Part shown: positions 40,574-48,711 of the stretch, piece after piece
How positions within the stretch are numbered: the stretch's first letter is position 1
How the letters are laid out: each line of letters starts with the position of its first letter
Assembly (NCBI GenBank): GCA_041687755.1
Contig: JBDNJM010000017.1
Location: 3,441 to 67,440 of the forward strand
Direction: 5' to 3'
Length of the DNA stretch: 64,000 nt
Source: JBDNJM01 sp041687755
Lineage (GTDB): Bacteria > Planctomycetota > UBA1135 > GCA-002686595
Made by a program: the position numbers and the translations under genes
The notes under the pieces: model-generated
The model's input: only the letters and a program-made list of their open reading frames with translations
Databases searched by the model: none
What the model was told of the DNA's origin: nothing

Positions 40574-41287
40574 ATGCGGGACACTCTCAGCATTCTCCAA
40601 GACCTTCAGGAGATCGACGAAGACCTGTTCCGGGTCCGGCAGGAGCTCCAGCGCCTACCCGTCGAGCGCGACAAGCGACGCGCGGAGATCGACGACAAGA
40701 TCCAGCGCGCGAAGGAACTCGAGTCCGAGATCCTGCTGCTCCGGATGGAGACCAAGGAGTTCGACGACTCCAGCAAGGCCGCCCGCCAGCGCATCCGCAA
40801 GCTCGAGAACGAGAGCGCGAACAGCCGTGCCGACCAGGCCCTGCTGGCCGCCTACAGCCACGAGATTCGCAGCCTCAAGCGCGACATCTCCGAGGGCGAC
40901 GACGAGGGCCTGCGCGTGGTCGAGCGCGCCGACGCCAAGCAGTCCGAAGCCGACGGCCTGAAGGCCCAGGTCAAGACCGACGAGGAGACCTACATCGAGT
41001 TCGCGGCCAACGCGGAGTCCGAGATCGCGGAGGCCCAGAAGAAGGCCGACGACATGACCGCCAAGCGCAAAGAGCGCATGGCCGGCAAGGTCCCGCCGGA
41101 CGTCCTCACCACGTACGAAAAACTGCTTGAGGCCCGCAACGGTATGGCTCTCGCTGCGCTCGAAGACCGCACCTGCCAGGGCTGCTACATGCAGGTCCCG
41201 ACGAACGTATTCGTGCGCTTGAGCAAGCGCACCGACATCGTGCAGTGCCCTAACTGCCAGCGGATTCTGTACCTGTACGGCGAGTAG
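40574..41287 (+). CDS. coiled-coil protein with C4-type zinc ribbon (CdsZ/YnbB-like group)
   Basis: The ATG at 40574 gives 237 residues; the frame to 40490 adds non-coding sequence. Residues 1-160 are a long charged coiled coil (LESEILLLRMETKEFDDSSK, then AEIAEAQ-type heptads). The C-terminus is a zinc ribbon with CQGC and CPNC (CQGCYMQVPTNVFVRL, then QCPNCQRILYLYGE). This architecture matches the widespread family annotated as C4-type zinc ribbon domain proteins, suggested to act in transcription or nucleic-acid binding. It is flanked by two terminators and is monocistronic. The molecular role is not established. Confidence 0.88.
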   Translation: MRDTLSILQDLQEIDEDLFRVRQELQRLPVERDKRRAEIDDKIQRAKELESEILLLRMETKEFDDSSKAARQRIRKLENESANSRADQALLAAYSHEIRSLKRDISEGDDEGLRVVERADAKQSEADGLKAQVKTDEETYIEFAANAESEIAEAQKKADDMTAKRKERMAGKVPPDVLTTYEKLLEARNGMALAALEDRTCQGCYMQVPTNVFVRLSKRTDIVQCPNCQRILYLYGE

Positions 41288-41326
41288 GCCCCCCTGGCCG
41301 TCGGGCACCCCACGGGCACCCCACGG

Positions 41327-41369
41327 GCCCGCCCGCGCTCTCCGAGCGCGGGCGGGCTCTGTTGTTTTC
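41327..41369 (+). terminator. Rho-independent terminator after the zinc-ribbon gene
   Basis: GCCCGCCCGCGCT (41327-41339) pairs over 13 bp with AGCGCGGGCGGGC (41345-41357) around a CTCCG loop, followed by TCTGTTGTTTTC. Confidence 0.9.
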
Positions 41370-41421
41370 GGGAATGCCGTGCCATCCCGATCGTCCTGAC
41401 GCGTGCGTGCTAGCCCGTGGC

Positions 41422-42759
41422 ATGCCGCGACTCTCGCTCAGAGCGCTCGTGCTGGTGGGCTTGGCCGCGTTCGCGGGCGGTGGGCTGCGGCCCGTCCTAC
41501 CCCGAGCTAGAGCAGGCGGTGGAGCAGGAGCCCCTGAACGCTGCCCACGCCGTCGGCACCGCCGCGCAGTACTCCGAAGCCGGGATTTGGGAGGCGTCGC
41601 TGCCGCAGGATCGGATGGCAGCCAAGGCGGTGCTGGGCGGCTCGCCGGGGGCTCGGCCCTTCGGATTCGTAGGCCGGCTGGAGTCCGGACAGTCGCCGCA
41701 TCCGCAGGCCTTGCTCGGGTCCCTGCCCGAGTCCGTTTCGATTGAAGCGGTGCCGCTCGGCGCGCTTCGAGGCGGTGGGGGAACCGCGGTACAGGCGGAA
41801 GTCGAGGGGGCCGGCTCTTCGTCCAGGCCGGCCGCGACGACCTCCATGCGCGGTTCGTGTTCGCCTACGAGCACCCGCGCTGGCGGATGCTGGCGCTCAC
41901 GGTCTGGCGCGCGACGGGCGAGGGAGGCTACGAGCTGAGCGTGCCCGAGGCGGGCCGGGTGCAGATGGCTGGGAACGACTCGACCTTGCGCGTGGCCTGC
42001 GGGCTGGACGGCGACGTCGAGGGCGCCTTCGAGCTCCGCGTCTACAACGGCTGGTCGATCAATCGGACCGACGCAGAACTCCGCTACGGAGGCTCGGAGC
42101 TGCACCGGGGACTGATCGGGTGGATCGAGGAGAAGTTCGGGAGGCTGGAGCCGACGAGCTGGATCGATGCGTCGCTGCTTCGAGACGCGAGGCCCGCTGG
42201 TGTCGAAGGCTCGGCAATGCCGGCGGACTGGGGTGAGGCGCTGATCCCTGCTCGCCTGGTGACGCTCGACGACGTCGTGGTCGCGACGGCGCCGTTCGTG
42301 GTCGAGAGCTCTGTGATTCCGTTGCCCGGTACGCGCCCGTACGTCGAAGGAGAGCCGAGGGTCGACTACTGCAGGGTGAGCGGAGACACCCTGTGGATCG
42401 AGGCGGCCTGGTCGGACGGGTACGAGACCGAGCACTTCGGGGTCTTGCTGCATCGAGCAGAGGGCAGCTGGGAGCCGGCTGCGAGCCATGGCTACTCGGT
42501 CGGCTGCACTCTGAACTTCTTCCGGATTCCGATCTCCGGCCTGCGGATCTTCGCCCTCGAGTCCGAGGGGCAGCTTCGCCTCGACCTCGAGTTTCGCACG
42601 CAGCGGAGTGCCAGCCGCATCCTGGCCATGAGGTTGGAGCTGCCGCCTGAGTCGCCCTCGGACGCAGGGCGGCAGTACCCGGGCTGGGGCGCCGAGACCC
42701 TGATCAGCCTGTGGCGCGAGCTGCAGGAGGCGCGCGCGGTCGTGGACGGACCGCGCTAG
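41422..42759 (+). pseudogene. hypothetical lipoprotein gene with two opposing frameshifts
   Basis: Three adjoining segments read as one protein when frames are changed twice. An N-terminal signal starts at the ATG at 41422 (LSLRALVLVGLAAFAGG). From about 41483 the next frame supplies GCGPSYPELEQAVEQEP through LGALRGGGGTAVQAEVEGAG, completing a lipobox (GGC). From about 41810 the original frame resumes with GRLFVQAGRDDLHARFVFAY and runs 300 residues to the TAG at 42757. In the original frame alone, a TGA at 41743 stops translation. The long intact part (41857-42759) encodes a beta-rich domain with no family I recognise. The shifts are about 330 bp apart and cancel, so both could be indel errors in the assembly or a compensated decay. 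Confidence 0.6.
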
Positions 42760-42865
42760 CCCAGCGCTGGATGGCGGGCTTCAGACGGGGCTAGAGAGCC
42801 TGTTGCGTCAGGACCTTGCGCGGGGGGGGATCAGCTCGGCCCCGAGGGCGGTCGAGAGGCCTGGC

Positions 42866-43393
42866 ATGGATCCCTACGCCACCCGGCCGGACGCCCAGCC
42901 CGCGCAGCCGCCCAAGTCGATCGACCTGCAGGTGCTGCTGGGCGAGCGGCCGTTCCTCGACACGGCGGTGGAGGGGCGGCCCGATCCGGTGCGGGACGAG
43001 CATCCGCTCACGGTCGAGATGAAGGACCGGAACCGGGCGGCGATCACCCAGGTGCGTGTGAGGACGATGCAGTCCCGGCGGGTGTGGCTCGAGGGGCTGC
43101 TGCGGATCGGGGTCGGCGTCCAGGCGGGGATCTGGTGGTACCTGATCGGGAGCACGCGGGGGTTCTTCTCGGCCGCGGCGTTGCTCGGGGCGCTCGTCGG
43201 GGCCGGGCTCTACCAGGTTGCGGTTCCGCTGCGCTGGCGGGCCGACGTGACCGGGCTTGCGGCGCTGGTCGGGTTCATCGGCGTGCTGTTCGTCAGCGAC
43301 AGGGTTCGGGCGACTGACTTGTTTCCGCTACTGTTCGCCATGTTCGCCGCCGCCTACATGGGTGGCGAACGCAAGCGCGCTCAGGTCGAGTGA
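42866..43393 (+). CDS. small membrane protein with cytoplasmic N-terminus
   Basis: The ATG at 42866, with GAGAGG at 42854-42859, gives 175 residues; the frame from 42803 is not preferred. The first ~80 residues are soluble (KSIDLQVLLGERPFLDTAVE), followed by four hydrophobic segments near 87-105, 108-125, 130-150 and 152-170 (for example GFFSAAALLGALVGAGLYQV). No family is recognised. The 3' end overlaps the convergent radical SAM gene by 13 bp (43381-43393), so there is no intergenic terminator between them. Confidence 0.7.
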   Translation: MDPYATRPDAQPAQPPKSIDLQVLLGERPFLDTAVEGRPDPVRDEHPLTVEMKDRNRAAITQVRVRTMQSRRVWLEGLLRIGVGVQAGIWWYLIGSTRGFFSAAALLGALVGAGLYQVAVPLRWRADVTGLAALVGFIGVLFVSDRVRATDLFPLLFAMFAAAYMGGERKRAQVE

Positions 43394-44319
43394 ACCAGGG
43401 CCGAGCCCTGGCGCGTGCCGCGGCGGGCGAGCTCGACGTTGAGGCGGTCGCGGATTTCGCTCTTGTGAACGGTCCAGCAGGGCGCGAGCTGATGCTCGGG
43501 CGGTGCGTCGCCCGTGATGCGGTGCAGGACCTGGGCGGGATCGAGGCGCTCGACGAAGTCGGCGAGCCATTGGACGTACTCGTCGGGTTCGAGCAGGTCG
43601 ACGCGCCCTTCGCGCCACCAGGCGGCGAGCACGGTTTTGCGCAGGACCATCAGGTGGTGAACCTTGACGCCCTTGCAGCCGCTCTTGGCGAGGACCTCGG
43701 CCGTGCGGCGCGCGCCGTCGCGGCCGTCGCCGGGCAGCCCGAGGATGGCGTGGCCAACGACCTGGAGACCGGCGTCGTGGGCGCGTGCGACGGCGGTTTC
43801 AAACTCGGCGACGGTGTGCATGCGCTGGATGCGATCGAGAACCTCGTCGCTGGCGGCTTCGAGCCCCAGCTCGAGCCAGACTTCGACGCGCTCCGCCAGG
43901 CGCTTCAGCCGCTCCAACGCCCAGTCGGGGAGCGTGTCGGGACGCGTGGAGACGGCGACGACCTCGATCGGGTAGTCGTCGAGGCTGGCTTCGATGATGG
44001 AGAGCACCTCGTCGAGGCGCTCGGGCGCGACGTAGGTGTTCGAGTAGGACTGGAAGTAGGCGATCACGCCGAAGTCCGGGTCCCGGCGGGCGACGCGCCG
44101 CAGGCCGCTCTCGAGCTGGCCGGCGATCTCCTGGCCGGTCTTGAGGGCGCCGGTGCCCGAGCCCTCGACGTCGCAGTAGAAGCAGCCGCCGCGGCCCTTG
44201 GTGCCGTCGCGGTTCGGGCAGGTCGAGCCTGCGTCGAGGGCGATGCGGTAGACGGGGCGGCCGAAGCGTTCGACGAGCCAGGGGCGCAGGGGGCGGAAGC
44301 GGAGGTCGGCGGGGGGCAT
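43381..44319 (-). CDS. radical SAM protein of the YhcC family (TIGR01212)
   Basis: The 312-residue product starts at the ATG at 44319. The frame itself stays open much further upstream only because it crosses a palindrome. The cluster site is C34 and the pair C46/C49 in CPNRDGTKGRGGCFYC, the TIGR01212 signature. Other conserved parts are GVIAYFQSYSNTYVAPE, VVAVSTRPDTLPDWAL, ELGLEAASDEVLDRIQRMHT and GHAILGLPGDGRD. The substrate of the family has not been settled to my knowledge. Transcription starts in or near the palindrome at 44346-44488, shared with the divergent gene at 44494. Confidence 0.93.
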   Translation of the reverse strand: MPPADLRFRPLRPWLVERFGRPVYRIALDAGSTCPNRDGTKGRGGCFYCDVEGSGTGALKTGQEIAGQLESGLRRVARRDPDFGVIAYFQSYSNTYVAPERLDEVLSIIEASLDDYPIEVVAVSTRPDTLPDWALERLKRLAERVEVWLELGLEAASDEVLDRIQRMHTVAEFETAVARAHDAGLQVVGHAILGLPGDGRDGARRTAEVLAKSGCKGVKVHHLMVLRKTVLAAWWREGRVDLLEPDEYVQWLADFVERLDPAQVLHRITGDAPPEHQLAPCWTVHKSEIRDRLNVELARRGTRQGSALVHST

Positions 44320-44345
44320 GGGGAGGGCAGCATAGCTCGCCGGAA

Positions 44346-44488
44346 GAACGTACGGAGCCAGGAACGATGCACGGCCCTCCGCGCAGTTTTGTACCAGGCT
44401 CACCGGTCTAGCAACTTTGTTGCTAGACCGGTGAGCCTGGTACAAAACTGCGCGGAGGGCCGTGCATCGTTCCTGGCTCCGTACGTTC
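44346..44488. repeat. perfect 70-bp inverted repeat (143 bp with a 3-nt loop)
   Basis: The left arm 44346-44415 and right arm 44419-44488 are exact reverse complements over all 70 positions, separated only by TTT. The next base pair mismatches. It fills most of the space between divergent genes starting at 44319 and 44494. CTCGC occurs at 44336-44340 and 44489-44493, a possible 5-bp target duplication if 5 bp are added to the left end. A mirror-symmetrical pair of TTGTTG and TACAAA boxes (44417-44446, 18 bp apart) could fire both ways. It is strongly cruciform-prone. Confidence 0.97.
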
Positions 44489-44493
44489 CTCGC

Positions 44494-45042
44494 ATGACCC
44501 ACCCGAAGCTCGAAACGACGCTGGAGCTGACCGACGGAGCCTCGGCCCAGGCCATCCACAACCTGTGGCCGCTCTACCTGCACGACCTCGACGCCTACGC
44601 GCCCAAGCCGCTGAACGCTCACGGGGTGATCAGCGAGGACGACGGAATGCGCAGCTGGGCCGACGTCGGGTCCAGCAACGGCGCCTGGTGGGAGAAGCCT
44701 GGCGTGCTGTATCCGTACCTCATCCGCGTGGACGGACGCCCGGCAGGCTTCGCGCTCGTCGCAAGCGGGCTCTACCTGCCGCGTCCTGACCTCGACTGGT
44801 GCATGTATGAGTTTTTCATGGCCCATGGGGCCCGAGGAACGGGCGCTGGGGTCGCGGCCGCGCGCGAGGCGATCGCGAGGCACCGGGGGCGCTGGGAGGT
44901 CGTGACCTACCCGGGGCAGGAGCGGCCGATCCGGTTCTGGCGCAAGACCCTGGCCGCTTGCGCTCCTGCGGTTAGCGAGACAGAGGAGGATCACCCGTTC
45001 GGCCGGAAGGTGGTCTTCCGCTTCGACAATCGAATGGGCTAG
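44494..45042 (+). CDS. GNAT-like acetyltransferase
   Basis: From the ATG at 44494 the product has 182 residues. The mid part (LYPYLIRVDGRPAGFALVAS) looks like the GNAT beta-strands and the segment MYEFFMAHGARGTGAGVAAA resembles the acetyl-CoA-binding motif A (R/Q-x-x-G-x-G/A), here with GARGTGAG. WEVVTYPGQERPIRFWRKTL is the typical C-terminal strand-helix. The substrate is unknown. The start lies five bases beyond the palindrome, so its leader is nearly all hairpin. selB begins 21 nt after the stop. Confidence 0.78.
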   Translation: MTHPKLETTLELTDGASAQAIHNLWPLYLHDLDAYAPKPLNAHGVISEDDGMRSWADVGSSNGAWWEKPGVLYPYLIRVDGRPAGFALVASGLYLPRPDLDWCMYEFFMAHGARGTGAGVAAAREAIARHRGRWEVVTYPGQERPIRFWRKTLAACAPAVSETEEDHPFGRKVVFRFDNRMG

Positions 45043-45063
45043 GGCTGCTAGACTGCTGGGCCT

Positions 45064-46953
45064 ATGCAGATTCAGCCCATCGTCGTCGGCACCGCAGGGC
45101 ACATCGATCACGGCAAGTCGAGCCTCGTGCGCGCGCTCACCGGGACCGATCCGGACCGCCTGAAGGAAGAGAAGGAGCGCGGGCTGACGATCGACCTGGG
45201 CTTCGCCAACTTCGAGCTGTCCGACGGGCGGCGCGTCGGGCTGGTGGACGTGCCCGGCCACGAGCGCTTCATCCGCAACATGGTCGCCGGCGCGAGCGGC
45301 ATTGACATCGTGGTGCTGGCGGTCGCGGCCGACGACGGCGTGATGCCGCAGACGCGCGAGCACCTCGGGATCATGCAGATGCTGGGGCTGTCCCGGGGCC
45401 TGATTGCGCTGACCAAGGTGGACACGGTGGAGCCGGATCTGGTCGAGCTGGCCCGCGCCGACCTGGAGGAGCTGCTGGCGGGGACCTTCTTGGAGGACGC
45501 GCCGGTGTTCCCGCTGTCCTCGATCACCGGGGAGGGGCTGGACGCCTTCAAGGCCGAGCTGGACCGGGTCTGCTTAGAGGTCACGCCGCGCTCGGCCGAG
45601 GGCGTGTTCCGCATGCCCATCCAGCGCGTGTTCTCGAAGCCCGGCTTCGGCACCGTTTGTACGGGCATTCCTGTGACCGGCGTCGTCAAGCCCGGCGACG
45701 TGCTGGAACTGCTGCCGGGCGGCAAGCGCGCGAAGGTACGCGGCGTGCACGCCTACGGCGCCTCCGCCGACCAGGCGCGCGCCGGACACTCGTCGGCCCT
45801 CAACCTGTCCGATCTGGACGCGGGCGACGCGGAGCGCGGATACGTGCTGAGCACGCCCGGTCTGTTCCGCGCCGTGCGCATGGTCGCCGCCCGCATCGAA
45901 GCGCTGCCCACGCTGCCGCGCGCGATCCGCGACCGCGTTCCGATCCGGCTGCACGCCGGCACGGCGGACCCCTCGGGCGAGCTGGTGCTGCTCGACGTGG
46001 AGCAGCTCGAGCCGGGCGGCAGCGCGCTCGTGCAGCTGCGGCTGGACGAAGCGGTCGTCGTCGCGCCCGGCGATCGCTTCGTGCTGCGCCTGCTGACGCC
46101 GGAAGTGACCCTTGGCGGCGGCGTGATTCTCGAGGAGAGCCGGCATCGCCTGAAGCGCTTCAAGAAGTTCGTGATCGAGGAGCTTGTCAGCGCGGAGTCG
46201 AGCCTGGGCGCGCCCGAGGCGCTGCTCGCCGCGGTGCTCGAGCGGCGTCACATGGAGCCGGCCTCCGTCGAGGAGCTGGCCGTCGAGATCAAGTTCGCCG
46301 CGTCTGATACGGAGCGGCTGCTGGCGCAGCTTGTGGAGCAGGGTCGCGCCGCGGTCTCGGAGCGCGGGGATCGCTACCTTTCCAGCGTCTCGCTGGAGGC
46401 GGGCCTCGAGCAGCTCGACGAGGCGACCAACGCATGGTTCGAGGCGCACTCCGAGCGCGTTCAGGTGGACAAGCTGGAGCTGGGGCGCGAGACCGGCCTG
46501 AGCACCGAGGCCTTCAGTTTCCTCGTGGGGCGTGCGATCGCGGGGGGCACGCTCGAGAGCGTAGGCGGCGGCGAGCTGCGGCGGGCGGATGTGCGCATCG
46601 AGGTCAGCCCGGAGGACCAGGTGCTGCTGGACGCGCTGACAGCGGGCGGCATGCGCCCGCCGCTGCCCAAGGAACTGCCGAACGAGCAGGCCAGCCGCGC
46701 GAGCCTCAGTCGCCTGGTGGACCTGGGGCTGGCCGTGCGCGCGAGCCACGAGATGTTCTTCGCCAAGTCGGTGTTCGACGCAGGCATCGAGGCGGTGGCC
46801 GAGAACTGCGGCCGCAACGGCCAGCTCGTGATTCCGGAGCTGCGCGAGAAGCTCGACACGTCGCGCAAGTACCTGATCCCGTACCTCGAGCACCTGGACG
46901 CGACGGGCGTGACCATGCGCCAGGGCTCGTTCCGGGTCATGCGCCGGCGGTGA
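45064..46953 (+). CDS. selB: selenocysteine-specific translation elongation factor
   Basis: It delivers Sec-tRNA to UGA codons marked by a SECIS hairpin. The 629-residue product has the GTPase G1 GTAGHIDHGKSS (9-20), the switch II DVPGH (62-66) and the guanine box TKVD (117-120). EF-Tu-like domains 2 and 3 come next (VFSKPGFGTVCTGIPVTGVV and RFVLRLLTPEVTLGGGVILE). A C-terminal array of winged helices binds SECIS RNA (for example FAKSVFDAGIEAVAENC and REKLDTSRKYLIPYLEHLD). Length fits the bacterial family. No selA, selC, selD or obvious selenoprotein is in the window. It sits 21 nt after the GNAT-like gene and may be co-transcribed. Confidence 0.97.
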   Translation: MQIQPIVVGTAGHIDHGKSSLVRALTGTDPDRLKEEKERGLTIDLGFANFELSDGRRVGLVDVPGHERFIRNMVAGASGIDIVVLAVAADDGVMPQTREHLGIMQMLGLSRGLIALTKVDTVEPDLVELARADLEELLAGTFLEDAPVFPLSSITGEGLDAFKAELDRVCLEVTPRSAEGVFRMPIQRVFSKPGFGTVCTGIPVTGVVKPGDVLELLPGGKRAKVRGVHAYGASADQARAGHSSALNLSDLDAGDAERGYVLSTPGLFRAVRMVAARIEALPTLPRAIRDRVPIRLHAGTADPSGELVLLDVEQLEPGGSALVQLRLDEAVVVAPGDRFVLRLLTPEVTLGGGVILEESRHRLKRFKKFVIEELVSAESSLGAPEALLAAVLERRHMEPASVEELAVEIKFAASDTERLLAQLVEQGRAAVSERGDRYLSSVSLEAGLEQLDEATNAWFEAHSERVQVDKLELGRETGLSTEAFSFLVGRAIAGGTLESVGGGELRRADVRIEVSPEDQVLLDALTAGGMRPPLPKELPNEQASRASLSRLVDLGLAVRASHEMFFAKSVFDAGIEAVAENCGRNGQLVIPELREKLDTSRKYLIPYLEHLDATGVTMRQGSFRVMRRR

Positions 46954-47003
46954 GCGCGGTGGGCCGGCGCCGAGCGCGGATCCGCCTCGAGGGCTAGCCC
47001 GCG

Positions 47004-48497
47004 CTAGTCCTGCCCCGCCAACGCCTCGGCTAAACGCAGCCCGGTGATGGCGCCGACGCGCGCCTGCCAGCCGAGGTGCCAGGGCTCAAGGTCGGTGGTC
47101 AACTCCGGCAGGTCGCCGGCGGAGTGGTACCAGGGGTCGTAGTCGATGGAGACGCTCGGTGCGTCGTGCCAGGCTTCGCCCGGCATGCCGTCCGTGCGGG
47201 CCTGGGCGGCGGGACGGCCCCAGGCGGAGGCGTAGATCGTGAGGGCGGGCACGCCGCGTTCGGCCAGCTTCGCGTTGCCTGAGAAGACGTAGCTGTCGGT
47301 TCCACCGAGGCTGCGCACGGTCGCGAACTGTTCGGGGAAGCCGTCCGCGCCGCCCGCGTCGTTCAGCACGCGCAGGCCGATGTTCAGCAGGTCCACGTTG
47401 GCGGGCAGGTCGTCGGGCTCAAGGTAGAGGCGCTCCGGACCGGCGCCGAAGCCGCACTGGTCGAAGTTGAGCACGCCGAGCAGCGGGTTCTCCAGGTCGT
47501 CGAGCGCGCGCTTTACGTAGGCCCGACTCGAGAAAATCTCCGAGCCCCACCAGGCGAAGCGCAGCTCGACCCCGGGAGCCGGGAGCCGGCCGTCGGCAAT
47601 GGACTGGGCCCAGGCCCGGGCGATCTCCAGGACGATCGCCTCACCGCTCGCGTTGTCGTTGGCGCCCGGGCCGCCGGAATCCGCGTCCCCGTGAGCGCAG
47701 AACAGGAGGTGTCCAGGCGGGGATCCGGAAGCCGCGGGGAGCACGGCGACGACCGTGTCGACCATCGCACGCCGAGCCTCGCACTCGAGCAGCACGTCGA
47801 GCGTCACCGGCTCGGAGCCGTCGAGGGCTTCCCGCAGGAAGCGCCCGTCGTCTCGTCCCAGACCGAAGATCGGTGCGCCGGCCCGTGACTGGGGCCGAAC
47901 TTGGGCGTAGCGCCCGTCCTGGGTGCTGCGCCCGTCGGCGAGCAGCACGCGCGCGTGCGCACCGCCCGAACCGCTGCGGCTCAGCAGGGCACCCCCTGCG
48001 CCTTCGTCGGTGTCGAGCACCAGGTCCGTCGCCTCCAGGGCCGGTGCGCCGACCATCGGCCACGCGCTCAGCAGGTCCCGACGGCGGCCGCCGACCTTGG
48101 CGACGACGCGCCAGCGCAGGGGCTCGTAGGCGTCGACCTCGCCGTCGGCGTACACCTCCACTCGTAGCCCGGCCGCTGCGGCCCAGGTCTGGCGCAGGTC
48201 CCGCGCCCGCTCGCCGGAACGCGTGCCGCCCATGCGGGTGCCTTGGGCGACGAGCTCGCGCACGGTGCGCGCCGCGCGACCTTCGTCCACGCGGGCAGCC
48301 AAGGCGAGCTCCTCCGGCCGCAGGCGAACGGTTGCGGGCGAGTCATTGAGCGGCTCGGAGTCGGAAACTTGTTCCCGGTCCGGCCCCTCGGGGCCCGCAA
48401 TGTCCTGGGGCCACGTCGCGAACCGGGGGCTCAGGAGTGCCTGGCCCACGGAGGGCAGCAGCAGCAGCAGCGGGGCCAGAACGTGCATCAAAGGCAT
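47004..48497 (-). CDS. secreted M28-family zinc peptidase, divergent
   Basis: The ATG at 48497 gives a signal peptide (MHVLAPLLLLLPSVGQALL); 48488 is an alternative and 48722 is rejected. The 497-residue product keeps the M28 ligands: H269 and D271 in CAHGDADSGG, D281 in GANDNASGEA, E320 in WWGSEIFSSR, D346 in NFDQCGF and H458 in WYHSAGD. The catalytic double Glu is present only as one Glu (SE), which departs from the typical EE pair. A PA-like insert is at about 120-230. The 3' end is convergent with selB, 50 bp apart. A secreted aminopeptidase role is likely, but the divergence of the Glu box means activity should be tested. Confidence 0.85.
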   Translation of the reverse strand: MPLMHVLAPLLLLLPSVGQALLSPRFATWPQDIAGPEGPDREQVSDSEPLNDSPATVRLRPEELALAARVDEGRAARTVRELVAQGTRMGGTRSGERARDLRQTWAAAAGLRVEVYADGEVDAYEPLRWRVVAKVGGRRRDLLSAWPMVGAPALEATDLVLDTDEGAGGALLSRSGSGGAHARVLLADGRSTQDGRYAQVRPQSRAGAPIFGLGRDDGRFLREALDGSEPVTLDVLLECEARRAMVDTVVAVLPAASGSPPGHLLFCAHGDADSGGPGANDNASGEAIVLEIARAWAQSIADGRLPAPGVELRFAWWGSEIFSSRAYVKRALDDLENPLLGVLNFDQCGFGAGPERLYLEPDDLPANVDLLNIGLRVLNDAGGADGFPEQFATVRSLGGTDSYVFSGNAKLAERGVPALTIYASAWGRPAAQARTDGMPGEAWHDAPSVSIDYDPWYHSAGDLPELTTDLEPWHLGWQARVGAITGLRLAEALAGQD

Positions 48498-48711
48498 GGG
48501 AAGGGAGTTCGGGGGGGCTTCAGCGCCGGCCGAGCCTAGACGACCGGTCCCGATCGGGGCTCTGCCCGCCGCCTGAGACTGTGGATTCTGGAAGCGAGCT
48601 GCCGATATCGCCTTCGATACCCACCCCTGGAGACCGCGAATTCGACCGCCCGCAAGGCGCGCTCGAGCGTCCCGCGGCCCGTCCCCGCCTTCCGGCAACG
48701 ACCAGCGATCG

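Noticed and set aside
44320..45363. Open frames running through the palindrome on both strands
   Set aside because: They stay open because the two arms mirror each other; the genes on each side start at 44319 and 44494.
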